From Hoeflea sp. (lineage in GTDB: Bacteria; Pseudomonadota; Alphaproteobacteria; Rhizobiales; Rhizobiaceae), in the NCBI GenBank assembly GCA_019084245.1, contig JAHRFE010000028.1, positions 248,001-312,000 of the forward strand: a DNA stretch of 64,000 nt, in the 5' to 3' direction. The position numbers and the translations under genes are program-made. Shown one piece after another: positions 16,419-25,923 of the stretch; position 1 is the stretch's first letter, and every line of letters starts with the position of its first letter. The notes below the pieces were generated by a model that saw only the letters and a program-made list of their open reading frames with translations, was not told where the DNA came from and did no database searches.

Positions 16419-17456
16419 TTATTTGGAAATTCGGGCGTGGGATCGCGGGGCAACAGTTGAATCACGGACGATCAGCCGGCCCGGCGGCAAGGCCAGGACC
16501 GGCTCTGGCTCCGCCCCGGAAAGCTTTTTTATCAATAGATCAGCTGCAACGCGCCCCATCTCTTCAGTCGGCATCATGACTGTGCTCAAGGCAGGAAAAA
16601 GCATCTCTGCAAAAGGGGCATCATGGAGAGCGATCACCGACATCTCCCCCGGCAACTGCCAGCCGCCAAGCCGCAACTCGGCCATCGCACCTGCCGCTGA
16701 AACCAGCGTCGCCGCCATGATCGCAGTGGCGTCGGTCTTGGCCAATTTCCTGACCGACTCGCGGCCTGCGCTAAAGGTGTAGTCCCCCATCGTTACCAAT
16801 GACGGATCGAAAGCGATGTTTGCCGCTTCAAGCGCTATTTTGTAGCCGGACAACCGCTCCTGGGCGTTAAACCCGCCGGAACGTCCGCCAAGATGGCCGA
16901 TGCGGCGATGCCCCAACGATATGAGATATTCAGTCGCCTTTCGCGCGGCTTCCCGACTGTCGAGAACTACGGAAAGAGCCGTTCCCGGCAATTGACGGTT
17001 CAACAGCACGTAAGGGACATTTGCCTCGGCAAGATCGCTGCGCAACACTTCATCGGCGTCGAGGCTGGCAACCAGCAACCCGTCGACCCTGTTCATCTGC
17101 GACAGCTTTGCAATTGTTGTTCCGGCGTCACCGGGATCACGATGCGAAATCAGCAGGGAATAACCGTTTTGGGCCGCGACGTTTTCTGCGCCGCGAATTG
17201 CTGCAGAAAAGACCGGGTTATCAAGCTGCGGCACGACGATTCCGAGTGTGAAGGTGCGCGACATGCGCAACGCCCGGGCCGTGTAGTTGGCACGGTAGTT
17301 GAGCTTATTCGCAACTTCGAGAATACGGTCCCTGGTTTCAGCACGAATGCGCTGTTCACTCTGGCCACGAAGCACCCGAGATACGGTCGACACATCAACC
17401 TCAGCCATGGCGGCAACTTCGGCGAGTGTAGCTTTCTGCCTTTGCTTTTTGGCCAC
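16419..17456 (-). CDS. LacI-family transcriptional regulator
   Basis: A 345-residue repressor. The helix-turn-helix and hinge helix read KATLAEVAAMAEVDVSTVSRVLRG and RILEVANKLNYRANYTARALRM; the sugar-binding core of the periplasmic-binding fold starts at LGIVVPQLDNPVFSAAIRGAE. I chose the GTG at 17456, which is preceded by GGGGGAG at a good distance; a frame extending to 17561 adds 35 residues foreign to the family. It lies upstream of, and in the same direction as, the catabolic genes, with a palindromic operator between. It probably represses them and is released by the imported sugar or its metabolite. Confidence 0.92.
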   Translation of the reverse strand: MAKKQRQKATLAEVAAMAEVDVSTVSRVLRGQSEQRIRAETRDRILEVANKLNYRANYTARALRMSRTFTLGIVVPQLDNPVFSAAIRGAENVAAQNGYSLLISHRDPGDAGTTIAKLSQMNRVDGLLVASLDADEVLRSDLAEANVPYVLLNRQLPGTALSVVLDSREAARKATEYLISLGHRRIGHLGGRSGGFNAQERLSGYKIALEAANIAFDPSLVTMGDYTFSAGRESVRKLAKTDATAIMAATLVSAAGAMAELRLGGWQLPGEMSVIALHDAPFAEMLFPALSTVMMPTEEMGRVAADLLIKKLSGAEPEPVLALPPGRLIVRDSTVAPRSHARISK

Positions 17457-17988
17457 CAGTATCTCCCCCGCCTCGCAATTCACCACACGTATTAGCGCCA
17501 ACTGGCGAAACTGGACACTGGTAACACGATTTCGGGGTACCATTTCCTTCCAAATAGACACGAAATGCCGGACGTCTTGTGGAAAGTTTCAGCCAGTCAA
17601 TGCGATCCTGGAATAGTGCGGATTGATTTCCTGAAAGTGCAAGTTCTTCCTTTTTGAAGATCAATTGCACGGGTCCATCCCCCCATCCAAGTCGGTGAAA
17701 GATGGTGCCATTCAGGAATTGGAGACACTCGGAAATGTCCAAGACCATTGACCTTGCCCCCAGGCTTTATCGGGCTGGGAGTTCGTTTCCGGCGTTGGTT
17801 GAAGTGCACCCCGATTTTGGGCAGCGAGAGCCGGAATTTTCCGGGGTTAACCGTTTGACCGCACGCCTGACTGCGGAACAATGGTTTTTCGGCTCTGGGC
17901 TCAGTCACTGGACGGTGGCGACTCGCCGCAGGGACCACGCTTGGCCCAATGCGCGCCCACACGCATGCCATTGATTTATTAGGAAAAG
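17457..17988. other. Gene-free stretch between LacI gene and tRNA-Arg
   Basis: This 532-bp stretch has open frames on both strands (up to 124 codons), but none shows a recognisable domain, ribosome-binding site or family-like composition. It includes the leader of the LacI gene and the region just 3' of the tRNA. Because it borders a tRNA on one side and a catabolic island on the other, it may hold decayed integration sequence, but I recognise no integrase or repeat of the tRNA end in it. Confidence 0.4.
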
Positions 17989-18065
17989 TGGCGCGCCCGA
18001 AAGGATTCGAACCTCTGACCCCCAGATTCGTAGTCTGGTGCTCTATCCAGCTGAGCTACGGGCGC
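17989..18065 (-). tRNA. tRNA-Arg (anticodon ACG)
   Basis: The minus strand folds as a full cloverleaf: acceptor GCGCCCG/CGGGCGC, D arm GCTC-AGCTGGATA-GAGC, anticodon stem CCAGA/TCTGG with loop CTACGAA (anticodon ACG, read as ICG after deamination) and T arm with GTTCGAATCC. The 3' CCA is encoded (17991-17989), and a short T-run follows. This tRNA reads CGU, CGC and CGA arginine codons. Confidence 0.97.
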
Positions 18066-18297
18066 GCGTTGCAGGCGTCGGTCGTCTGCGAGGCGTTCTC
18101 CTAAAACGGACAGAACCGGATTGCAAGCGGATTTGGCGAAAAAAGCGATTGCCACGCAGTTAGCCACTATGAGGCACGCGGGGCGGGCCGCGGCCCTTCG
18201 TGGCTTGCCAAAGATAGCGGAGCGTTTGGCGGCCGACCGGCGCGACAATCGCTTTGGAGTGAAGCTTGGTTCGGGTCTCGGTTAAGTGTCCCGGTTC

Positions 18298-18317
18298 CGG
18301 ACGCGACTGGGCGTCCG
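18298..18317. terminator. Hairpin just beyond the histidine kinase stop
   Basis: CGGACGC, six bases, GCGTCCG make a perfect 7-bp stem directly 3' of the histidine kinase stop (18320, minus strand). No clear U-tract follows on the minus strand, so termination is only possible, not certain. Confidence 0.35.
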
Positions 18318-18319
18318 TT

Positions 18320-19798
18320 TCATGCGCGGGCGCGGAAGGTGTCGAGCGGCACCGGCTGATCGGGCAGTTCGATGCGGAAGGCGGCGCCCTGGGTTACCGT
18401 CTCATCCAGCGAGATCGATCCGCCATGGGCAATCACCAGTTCGCGGGCGATCGCCAGGCCGAGGCCGGTGCCGCCTGAGCGGGCGGAGCCGCGGAAGGGC
18501 TTGAACAGGTTTTCGCGCGCCTTGGCGGGCAATCCCGGGCCGGTGTCGGCCACCATGATCTCGACGACCGATCCGGTGCGGCGGGCCGAGAGCGTGATGC
18601 GTTGCACCAGCGCCGGGTCGTCCTTGGGATCGGCGCCAAAGGCCTGCACGGCGTTGCGGACCAGATTGTAGATGACCCGGAACATCTGGTCGCTGTCGGC
18701 CTCAACCTCCAGACCTGCGTCGATGTCGAGGACATAGGTGATGGCGGCCTCGGTCTCCTCGGTGACGATGTCGCGGACCTCTGAGGCCAGCATCGCCAGA
18801 TTGATGAACCGGCGCCGCGGCTTGGCCTCACGCGCCTTGCCATAGGCCAGCACCTCACCCGAATAGCTCACCGCCCGGTCGATGGTGCGCAACAGCTTGG
18901 GGGCGAAGCGCTTGACCATCGGGTCATCGATCATTGCCAGCCGGTCCGACATCAGCTGCGCCGATGTCAGGATATTGCGCATGTCATGATTGATCTTGGA
19001 GACCGCCAGGCCGAGATCAGCGAGATGGCGTTGCTCCTTGAGCGTCTGTTGCAGGCGCGACTGCATGGCGGAAAGATGGCCCTCGGCCACGCCGAGCTCG
19101 TCGCCGACCTGGCGCGGCACGATGATCTTGCCGGGGTTCTCCGGATCCTCGGAAAAGGCCTGCATGTTCTCGGTCATCCGCCGGACCGGACGGATCATGA
19201 TCCGGTTGATGGCGAAGAACACCAGCCCCGCGGTGATGATCGAGATCAGCACCGACAGGAAGAACACGTTGCGGCCGTAGATCAGCATGGCATGGCGCAA
19301 CGGCGCGTCGGCAAGCACCAGCTCGATCTGCATGTCGGGATCATCGGCTACGGGCCCGTAGACCCGGATCACCCGGTCGCCACCGAACAGGAAGGTTTCG
19401 AAGGCGTCGACGATGGCGCCCACTGGAGTGACGGCGGCAAGATCATACTGGTGCGTGACGACGGGCGGCATGTCGGCGGTGGCGATCATGCGCGAGGCGC
19501 CGTCCTTGCGCAGCACGATCGCCTTGGTGCCGGTGGCCATCAGCGCGCCGTCCTGGATCGACTGCGGAAGCTCCATCTCGTTGACCGCGTCGATCACCAC
19601 GGCGGCGGCGGCGGCGGTGTTGAGCCGGTCGGCGAGCCAGCGCACGCGGGTGTTGGCAACGGAGGGCACGAAGATGAGAACTTCGGCGATCATGACGAAC
19701 AGGATCGTCAGCCACAACAGCTTGGACGACAGGCTCAGGGCCTTGGGCTCGCTTGCGCCCTGGGTCGAGCCCGTCTCCGATACTTTGGTGTCCGCCAT
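18320..19798 (-). CDS. Orphan sensor histidine kinase (HAMP, HisKA, HATPase)
   Basis: A 492-residue inner-membrane kinase. A first helix (LLWLTILFVMIAEVLIFVPSV) is followed by a periplasmic region of about 140 residues, a second helix (VFFLSVLISIITAGLVFFAI), a HAMP segment (IMIRPVRRMTENMQAF), a dimerisation helix with the phospho-acceptor His in VSKINHDMRNILTSAQ, and an ATPase domain with N-box LVRNAVQAF and G-boxes DTGPGLP and GGTGLGLAIAREL. No response-regulator gene is adjacent, so its partner lies elsewhere. The ligand is unknown. The gene stands alone between the tRNA and the flavoprotein gene. Confidence 0.92.
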   Translation of the reverse strand: MADTKVSETGSTQGASEPKALSLSSKLLWLTILFVMIAEVLIFVPSVANTRVRWLADRLNTAAAAAVVIDAVNEMELPQSIQDGALMATGTKAIVLRKDGASRMIATADMPPVVTHQYDLAAVTPVGAIVDAFETFLFGGDRVIRVYGPVADDPDMQIELVLADAPLRHAMLIYGRNVFFLSVLISIITAGLVFFAINRIMIRPVRRMTENMQAFSEDPENPGKIIVPRQVGDELGVAEGHLSAMQSRLQQTLKEQRHLADLGLAVSKINHDMRNILTSAQLMSDRLAMIDDPMVKRFAPKLLRTIDRAVSYSGEVLAYGKAREAKPRRRFINLAMLASEVRDIVTEETEAAITYVLDIDAGLEVEADSDQMFRVIYNLVRNAVQAFGADPKDDPALVQRITLSARRTGSVVEIMVADTGPGLPAKARENLFKPFRGSARSGGTGLGLAIARELVIAHGGSISLDETVTQGAAFRIELPDQPVPLDTFRARA

Positions 19799-19822
19799 GG
19801 TCCGCCCTCTCCCGCCCGCTCC

Positions 19823-21253
19823 CTAACCGAACCGCCTCAGGAAGCGGACGATCCAGCGCACGAACGGCTTGCGCGTCAGCGGGCTATAGTAGGTGATCGC
19901 AGCGCGTTTTCCAATTTCGGCCATGGTGGGATAGGGCGGCACATAGCCGCGTACATCCTTCAGCGTCATGCCGTTGCTTAACGCGAGCGCCCACATGTTG
20001 ATCATTTCACCTGCGCCGGCGCCGGCGATGGAGACGCCAAGGATGCGCGCCTTGCGGTCGACCACCATCTTGATGAGGCCCGTGGTCTTGCGCTCGGCCT
20101 GGGCCCGGTCGTTTTCGGCATAGGGCCAGCGCAGGATCGAGATCCTCCCGCCATGGCGCTTCGCCGCCTCTTCCTCGGTGAGCCCGACATGGGCGAGTTC
20201 AGGATCGGTGTAGGTAGCCCAGGGAATGATATCGCGGTTTTCCTTCGCAGGCAGCCGGAACAGGATCTGCTGCACCACGAGACCCGCGTGGTAGCCCGCG
20301 ACATGGGTGAACTGCAGCCCGCCAGCGACATCGCCAATGGCGTAGACGCGGCTGTTGGAGGACCTGAGATTGGCGCCGACCTTGATGCCGCGGCGGTCAT
20401 GCTTGACGCCCGCCACATCAAGCCCCAGCCCCTCGACATTGGCGAGGCGGCCGACGGCGAGCAGCAGGTCGCTGCCATCGACACTTCCATTGCCGGCCTC
20501 GCTTTCGTAATTGACTCTCACGCCGGTCTTGCCGCGCTTCTCGACGGAGGCGACCTTCGAGCCCTCGAGAATAGTCACGCCCTCGGCGCGGATCCTGTCG
20601 AGCACGATGGCTGCGAGTTCGGGATCATCCTTGCCGAGCGCCCTGGCGCCCTCGACGACAGTGACCTCGGCGCCGAGCCGGCGGTGGGCCTGGGCCATTT
20701 CCACGCCGATCGGCCCGCCGCCGATGATGATGAGATGCTTTGGCGCGCGGGTCTGTTCGAACAGGGTTTCGTTGGTCAGGTAATCGACCGTATCGAGGCC
20801 CGGGATCGGCGGCACCAGCGGCGAGGATCCGGTGGCAATGACATAGCGCCGGGCGCGGATTTCGGTGTCGCCGGCCATCACCGTCGTCTTGTTGACGAAC
20901 CGCGCTTCGGCCTCGATGACGGTGACGCCCATGGCGCGAAAGCGCTCGACCGAATCATTGGGGGCAATGGCGCCGATGACGGAGTGGATATGGTCGTGAA
21001 CCTTGCGGAAATTGACCTTGACCTCACCGGCGGTCACGCCGAAGTCCGGGGCCTGTGCAATGGCGTGGGCGTGCTTGCCGGCTGCGATCATCGCCTTGGA
21101 CGGAACGCAGCCGTAGTTGAGGCAATCACCGCCCATCCTGCCCTTTTCGATCAGCACGACGTTCACGCCGAAGGCCGCCGCCGCGGCAGCTACGGACAAC
21201 CCGCCGGAGCCGCCGCCGATGATGCAGATGTCAGGTGTCAATCGGCTGGTCAT
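19823..21253 (-). CDS. Mercuric-reductase-like pyridine nucleotide-disulfide oxidoreductase
   Basis: A 476-residue class I flavoprotein disulfide reductase. The FAD motif CIIGGGSGGLSVAAAA is N-terminal, the redox pair is Cys44-x4-Cys49 in GGDCLNYGCVPSKA, the NAD(P) motif is IIGGGPIGVEMAQAH, and the second FAD motif is VYAIGDVAGG. It lacks the N-terminal heavy-metal domain and the C-terminal Cys pair of true MerA. Proteins of this kind are commonly found beside TVP38/TMEM64 membrane proteins, as here, but their electron acceptor is not established. It might serve a membrane-linked thiol or quinone reaction. Confidence 0.88.
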   Translation of the reverse strand: MTSRLTPDICIIGGGSGGLSVAAAAAAFGVNVVLIEKGRMGGDCLNYGCVPSKAMIAAGKHAHAIAQAPDFGVTAGEVKVNFRKVHDHIHSVIGAIAPNDSVERFRAMGVTVIEAEARFVNKTTVMAGDTEIRARRYVIATGSSPLVPPIPGLDTVDYLTNETLFEQTRAPKHLIIIGGGPIGVEMAQAHRRLGAEVTVVEGARALGKDDPELAAIVLDRIRAEGVTILEGSKVASVEKRGKTGVRVNYESEAGNGSVDGSDLLLAVGRLANVEGLGLDVAGVKHDRRGIKVGANLRSSNSRVYAIGDVAGGLQFTHVAGYHAGLVVQQILFRLPAKENRDIIPWATYTDPELAHVGLTEEEAAKRHGGRISILRWPYAENDRAQAERKTTGLIKMVVDRKARILGVSIAGAGAGEMINMWALALSNGMTLKDVRGYVPPYPTMAEIGKRAAITYYSPLTRKPFVRWIVRFLRRFG

Positions 21254-21307
21254 GGGATTGTCTTTCCGTCGAATTGATCCGCTGGCTGACTGTCAGTCTA
21301 GCGCAAC

Positions 21308-22111
21308 TCACGCGCGTTTGCGGAACTTCCGTATAAGGGTGGGGATCGAGGCGACGATTGCAAGCCCGAGAAAGGCGATGGTGATCTCCGGCGTCACCAG
21401 ATCGGAAACCGAGATCTCGCGTCCGGCGGCGTCGGCCGCAGCAATGACGCTGTCGAGCCCCTGACCGAGCCAGGAATAGGCAAGCGTTCCGGGAATGATG
21501 CCAAGGAAGGTCGCGGCCACATAGGTGCGCAGCCTGATGTCGAAAAACGCCGGCGCGATATTGATGATCAGAAACGGAAACACCGGGGCCAGGCGCAGCA
21601 CCAGCAGATAGCCGAACGCATCCCTGGTAAAGCCATCGGCGAGTTTCGCCGCGAACGGCCCTGCACGCCGGCGCAGCACATCGCCAAAGGCGGATCTGGC
21701 GGCCAGGAAGATTGCCGTAGCGCCGAGCGTCGCGGCGAAGACTGTCAGGATGCCGGCAACCCACCAGCCGAACACGAAGCCGGCGAAGATCGTCAGGACC
21801 GAGGCGGCGGGGAAGGCAAAGGCCACGGCAGCCGTGTAGAGGACGAAGTAGCCCAGGATCGAAAGGATCTGGCGCTCGGCGACGAAGGCCTTGATGCTCT
21901 CGCGCTGCTCGGCAAGCACCGAAAGCGACAGATACTCCTGAAGGCCGGCGGCGTAGCCGGCCGCAAGACCGGCGGCAATGACGGCGATCGGCAGATACCG
22001 CCGCCATGCGCTGGCCGCACCCTTGTCGGGCGCAGTCTCCGGGGCAGGCCTGCTCTGGCGTGTGTCTGGCATGGTGTTGTCCATCTGCCCGATTCGGGAT
22101 TGCACGGTCAT
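21308..22111 (-). CDS. TVP38/TMEM64 family membrane protein (VTT domain)
   Basis: A 267-residue multi-span inner-membrane protein with a VTT (DedA-like) core: ILGYFVLYTAAVAFAFPAASVLTIFAGFVFG, then LVLRLAPVFPFLIINIAPAFF and YVAATFLGIIPGTLAYSWLGQGL, the re-entrant loop with conserved Arg, Pro and Gly residues. I chose the ATG at 22111, seven bases after GGAG. The family is linked to lipid transport or scrambling in other organisms. It precedes the mercuric-reductase-like gene and is probably co-transcribed, a pairing seen in many bacteria. Confidence 0.85.
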   Translation of the reverse strand: MTVQSRIGQMDNTMPDTRQSRPAPETAPDKGAASAWRRYLPIAVIAAGLAAGYAAGLQEYLSLSVLAEQRESIKAFVAERQILSILGYFVLYTAAVAFAFPAASVLTIFAGFVFGWWVAGILTVFAATLGATAIFLAARSAFGDVLRRRAGPFAAKLADGFTRDAFGYLLVLRLAPVFPFLIINIAPAFFDIRLRTYVAATFLGIIPGTLAYSWLGQGLDSVIAAADAAGREISVSDLVTPEITIAFLGLAIVASIPTLIRKFRKRA

Positions 22112-22271
22112 GACATGTCTCCGGGCTCGCTGTGGCCGCACGTTGATCTCGAAGATTTACCTAGAAGGTTGCGGCTTCAAGAGCCAATGACAATCCCTCG
22201 CGTCCTGCCAAAGTCGCGTGAACCCGAGCCCCCCTGAACTCACGGCCGCGTGAGCTGGACGTCATCACGCC

Positions 22272-23081
22272 TCAAAGGGCATTGATGCTCCAGTCATACT
22301 CATAGCCCGAAATCGTCGCCGCGGCGATCTCCGCGGCCTTTTCAGGATTTGCCAGAGAGGACCAGTGCCCCTTGAGCCTGCCCTTGCCGCCAAAATCGCC
22401 GGCATACCAGGAATAGATCTTCGATGCGGTAATCCGGCCATTGCTGACGACCACGCCGCGGGGATGGTTGACATAATCGACACCGTTCTCGCGCAGAACC
22501 GCGTCGACATTGGCGCCGGTGAAGGCACGTGTGGCCAGGTTGGGGCAGGAATAGGAGGCGCAGTTCAGCCCGTAATGGGACATCGGATCGCCAAACAGCG
22601 GACGGACGATCTCGTGCTCGACATCGTCCAGAGACAGGTCCCGGCCATTGACCGTCATCAGTTTCGCCTTCCACGGGCCCGAGCCGAACAGGAAGGAGCC
22701 GCCGAGGTTGATCTTCTTGATCGAACTGACCGGAAAGGCTTCGGCGACGACCTCAAGGGTCTTGGCGTTGTAGAGGTTGATCCAGTAGGCATGGGCTTCA
22801 TTGCGCGACAGCCCGACCGGGTTGATCGCCTCAAGCGAGGCGACATAGGCTTTCAGAGCGGCGAGATTGGCCTTGACGCCACGATAGTCCACCCGGTTGT
22901 AGGCCTGGGCGTCGGGCCGGACATGGGCCTTGAGCAACGCGTCGAAGGCGGAATGATCCACCCTGCCCTGGCCCGTTGGGCGAAACCCGGTCAGTGCCGC
23001 CCGGGCGGGCAGCGGCCCGAGCGCGGAAGCGGCGGCCAGGCTGGCAAATCCTGCGATGACGGTACGGCGGTCAATATTCAT
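22272..23081 (-). CDS. DUF547 domain protein with Tat signal
   Basis: A 269-residue exported protein. The N-terminus IDRRTVIAGFASLAAASALGPLPARA is a twin-arginine signal. The DUF547 domain follows: AYWINLYNAKTLEVVAEAFPVSSIKKI, then SLDDVEHEIVRPLFGDPMSHYGLNCASYSCPNLATRAF, with a conserved Cys-x4-Cys arrangement, and ISGYEYDWSINA at the end. The function of the family is unknown. An open frame runs on to 23222 across a GC-rich repeat, but the ATG at 23081 gives a proper signal peptide. The gene is divergent from rpmH. Confidence 0.85.
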   Translation of the reverse strand: MNIDRRTVIAGFASLAAASALGPLPARAALTGFRPTGQGRVDHSAFDALLKAHVRPDAQAYNRVDYRGVKANLAALKAYVASLEAINPVGLSRNEAHAYWINLYNAKTLEVVAEAFPVSSIKKINLGGSFLFGSGPWKAKLMTVNGRDLSLDDVEHEIVRPLFGDPMSHYGLNCASYSCPNLATRAFTGANVDAVLRENGVDYVNHPRGVVVSNGRITASKIYSWYAGDFGGKGRLKGHWSSLANPEKAAEIAAATISGYEYDWSINAL

Positions 23082-23104
23082 GAGGGAGACTCTATCCTGT
23101 ACTG

Positions 23105-23150
23105 GGGGGCCTGTGCTGGGGGCCTGTGCTGGGGGATTCTGCGCTGGGGG
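23105..23150. repeat. Short G-rich tandem repeat
   Basis: The 13-bp unit GGGGGCCTGTGCT occurs twice in tandem (23105-23117 and 23118-23130), followed by a diverged 15-bp copy and a final G5 run. It lies in the 382-bp gap (23082-23463) between the divergent DUF547 and rpmH genes. G5 runs at regular spacing could form a quadruplex or slip in replication. Confidence 0.6.
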
Positions 23151-23328
23151 TCCGGTTCGGGCTCTGGTAAACGACTTGGCGCAAGGGGCGACGCCGGGCA
23201 AGGGCGAGGCGTGCCAGGTCACCGGCTTGTGAAGGGAAGTGAACCGCCTTGGGCCCTGCCGCCGTCTCCCGGGGCGCTGGCCGAGCAGGAATGGCTGGTT
23301 CTTCGAGGCACGGCTCCCATGGCAATCA

Positions 23329-23358
23329 TTGACTTTTGGCCGGCAACACGTTTATAAG
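23329..23358 (+). promoter_or_regulatory. Predicted promoter of rpmH-rnpA-yidC
   Basis: TTGACT at 23329-23334 and TATAAG at 23353-23358 with an 18-bp spacer (17 if TTATAA is taken) make a good housekeeping promoter, about 105 bp before the rpmH start. The rest of the 23151-23463 stretch holds no gene I can see and would be the leader of this operon. Confidence 0.7.
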
Positions 23359-23463
23359 CCGCTCGTCCGTGGTGACTTCCGGTTTCCGGGAGCGTTTTTT
23401 CACGGACTGAACACCCAAACGCAGATGTTCCAAGAAGGGCCGCACACCGCGGTATTAAAATAA

Positions 23464-23601
23464 ATGCCAAAGCGTACTTACCAACCATCCAAGCTTGTTC
23501 GCAAGCGTCGCCACGGCTTCCGTGCGCGCATGGCCACCAAGGGCGGCCGCAAGGTCATCCAGGCCCGCCGCGCCCGCGGGCGCAATCGTCTCTCGGCCTG
23601 A
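23464..23601 (+). CDS. rpmH: 50S ribosomal protein L34
   Basis: A 45-residue very basic protein: [18 protein letters not shown], a middle [12 protein letters not shown], and the end ARGRNRLSA, matching L34 along its whole length. An extra Pro after the initiator makes it one residue longer than the commonest form. It is too short for usual ORF length limits. L34 binds 23S rRNA in the large subunit. It is followed by rnpA and yidC, the conserved bacterial order. Confidence 0.98.
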   Translation: MPKRTYQPSKLVRKRRHGFRARMATKGGRKVIQARRARGRNRLSA

Positions 23602-23636
23602 TCGCTGACGGCAGGCCCGCGAAGAAAGACAATCGC

Positions 23637-24086
23637 GTGGCAGAAGACGACATCACCAAGAAACCCGGGCGGCTTAAAAACCGTCCGGATTTCCTCGCCG
23701 TGCAAAAGGGCAAACGCCTGCGCGGGCCCTATTTTCTGCTGGAAACCCTCGACCGGGGAAAACCCGACCAGCCCCCCCGCATCGGATATACGGTGACGAA
23801 GAAGCAGGGCAACTCGGTGGAGCGCAACAGAATGCGCCGCCGTCTCAAAGAGGCCGTGCGTCACATTGCAGGGGTTCCCTTCAAGCCCGGACATGACTAT
23901 GTGGTTGTCGCACGCCGGGATACGCTGGCCGCTCCGTTTGACAGGCTCATTGCAGCACTCGCCGAACGGGTCGGCGAAAGCGCCGGCCAGAAACGGCCAC
24001 AACATGTGCGCACGGAGAAAATTTCCGGCGCACCGGACAACATCATAACGCCAGGCGCTCCAAGCCCGGCCACCAGGAATGAGTGA
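23637..24086 (+). CDS. rnpA: Ribonuclease P protein component
   Basis: A 149-residue basic protein starting at GTG. The family signature is [28 protein letters not shown] (RNR motif), preceded by [14 protein letters not shown]. It assists the RNase P RNA in trimming the 5' ends of pre-tRNAs. The C-terminal 30 residues are longer and less conserved than in many homologues. Its stop TGA overlaps the ATG of yidC, and rpmH ends 35 bp upstream. Confidence 0.97.
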   Translation: MAEDDITKKPGRLKNRPDFLAVQKGKRLRGPYFLLETLDRGKPDQPPRIGYTVTKKQGNSVERNRMRRRLKEAVRHIAGVPFKPGHDYVVVARRDTLAAPFDRLIAALAERVGESAGQKRPQHVRTEKISGAPDNIITPGAPSPATRNE

Positions 24087-25900
24087 TGGAAACCAACCGC
24101 AATTATTTCGTCGCAATCCTCTTGTCCGTGGCTGTCCTCGTCGCCTGGCAATTCCTCTATGTCAGCCCGAAGATCGAAAAAGAGCGCCTTGCCGCCGAAG
24201 CCCTGCAGGCCCAGCAGGCTGCGCAGGCGCCCGCGACCGGGACAGGACAATCCATTCCGGCGCCGGTGACCGGGGCCGCGCCCGGCGATGGCGCGGGCAT
24301 CCCCTCCGCCATGGCGCCGACGACCGGCATGTCGCGTCAGGACGCACTCGCGGGCAGCCAGCGTATTACCATCGACACACCGGCTCTTTCCGGCTCGATC
24401 AATCTCGCAGGCGCGCGGATCGACGACATCCTGCTCAAGGAATACCGCGAGACGATCGACCCCGAGAGCCCCAATATCACGCTGTTCAGCCCTGCCGCGC
24501 TGAACGACGGCTATTTCGCCGAAGTCGGCTTCATCGCCGACGCGGCGTCGGGTCCGGCACCGGGTCCCGACACCGTCTGGACCGCGGCAGAGGGGCAGAC
24601 CCTGACCCCCTCCTCCCCGGTGACGCTGACCTATGACAATGGCGCGGGCCTGGTCTTCACCCGGGTCATTTCCGTCGACGAGCATTTCCTGTTCAAATTC
24701 GAGGACACCATTGCCAACAGCGGCGAGGCCGCCGCATCGGTGGCGGGCTACGGCAGAATCACGCGGTTCTTCAAACCGACGACAGCCGGGATCTACGTGC
24801 TGCATGAGGGCCTGATCGGGGTCATCGGCGAGGAAGGCCTGCAGGAAATCGACTATTCCGATGTCGAAGACACCCCGGTCATGGCGATGCCCAAGGCCAC
24901 TGCGGGTTGGATGGGAATCACCGACAAATACTGGGCCGCAGCGCTTGTGCCGCCACAGGGCGCGGGTTTCGAAACCCGCTTTGCGCATTTCACCGATGGC
25001 CGCGCGCGCTACCAGTCGGATTTCAGATCCGACGCCCAGACGATCGCGCCCGGCGGCAGTGTCACCACCCAGACGTTGGTCTTCGCCGGCGCCAAGCAGG
25101 TGCCGATCATCGATAGCTACGAGGAACAGTACAACATCCTCAATTTCGACCTGATGATCGACTGGGGATGGTTCTATTTCATTACCAAGCCGATGTTCTG
25201 GCTCATCGATTATCTGTTCAAGGTGTTCGGCAATTTCGGCGTTGCGATCCTCGCCACCACGGTGGTGGTCAAGCTCATCTTCTTCCCGCTGGCCAACAAG
25301 TCCTATGTGTCGATGGCCAACATGAAAAAGGTGCAGCCCAAGCTCGAAGAGCTCAAGGCCAAGCATGGCGATGACAAGATGGCCCTGCAGCAGGGCATGA
25401 TGGAGCTCTACAAGAAAGAAAAGATCAACCCTGTGGCCGGCTGCTGGCCGGTGCTGCTGCAGATCCCGGTGTTCTTCGCACTCTACAAGGTTCTCTACGT
25501 GACCATCGAAATGCGGCATGCGCCGTTCTTCGGCTGGATACAGGATCTGTCCGCGCCCGATCCGACATCTCTGTTCAATTTGTTCGGCCTGCTTCCCTAT
25601 GATGTGCCGCTGTTTCTGATGATCGGTATCTGGCCGTTGATCATGGGCATCACCATGTTCCTGCAGATGCGCATGAATCCGACTCCGCCGGACCCGACCC
25701 AGGCGATGATCTTCACCTGGATGCCGGTGGTGTTCACGTTCATGCTGGCGACGTTCCCGGCCGGTCTGGTGATCTACTGGGCCTGGAACAACACGCTGTC
25801 GATCATCCAGCAGGGCTTCATCATGAAGCGCCAGGGCGCCAAGATCGAGCTGTGGGACAATCTGATGGATCTGTTCAAACCCAAGTCCAAGAAGACCTGA
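24086..25900 (+). CDS. yidC: Membrane protein insertase YidC
   Basis: A 604-residue Oxa1/YidC insertase of the Gram-negative type. An N-terminal anchor ([21 protein letters not shown]) is followed by an Ala/Pro-rich linker, the large periplasmic beta-domain (about 70-360), and a C-terminal core of five helices including [25 protein letters not shown] and [33 protein letters not shown]. It inserts proteins into the inner membrane alone or with SecYEG. I chose the ATG at 24086; a GTG one codon earlier is also in frame. Confidence 0.98.
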   Translation: METNRNYFVAILLSVAVLVAWQFLYVSPKIEKERLAAEALQAQQAAQAPATGTGQSIPAPVTGAAPGDGAGIPSAMAPTTGMSRQDALAGSQRITIDTPALSGSINLAGARIDDILLKEYRETIDPESPNITLFSPAALNDGYFAEVGFIADAASGPAPGPDTVWTAAEGQTLTPSSPVTLTYDNGAGLVFTRVISVDEHFLFKFEDTIANSGEAAASVAGYGRITRFFKPTTAGIYVLHEGLIGVIGEEGLQEIDYSDVEDTPVMAMPKATAGWMGITDKYWAAALVPPQGAGFETRFAHFTDGRARYQSDFRSDAQTIAPGGSVTTQTLVFAGAKQVPIIDSYEEQYNILNFDLMIDWGWFYFITKPMFWLIDYLFKVFGNFGVAILATTVVVKLIFFPLANKSYVSMANMKKVQPKLEELKAKHGDDKMALQQGMMELYKKEKINPVAGCWPVLLQIPVFFALYKVLYVTIEMRHAPFFGWIQDLSAPDPTSLFNLFGLLPYDVPLFLMIGIWPLIMGITMFLQMRMNPTPPDPTQAMIFTWMPVVFTFMLATFPAGLVIYWAWNNTLSIIQQGFIMKRQGAKIELWDNLMDLFKPKSKKT

Positions 25901-25923
25901 GAAACGCGCGAAAGGCGGAAGTG

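Noticed and set aside
17597-17971. A 124-codon minus-strand frame upstream of the LacI gene.
   Set aside because: No ribosome-binding site, no recognised domain, and atypical composition; treated as non-coding.
17979-18248. An 89-codon minus-strand frame covering the tRNA.
   Set aside because: Its end APDYESGGQRFESFRARHFS is the familiar translation of a tRNA gene.
23105-23150. A possible CRISPR-like or protein-coding repeat.
   Set aside because: Only two exact 13-bp units without spacers; it is a simple G-rich tandem repeat upstream of the DUF547 start.
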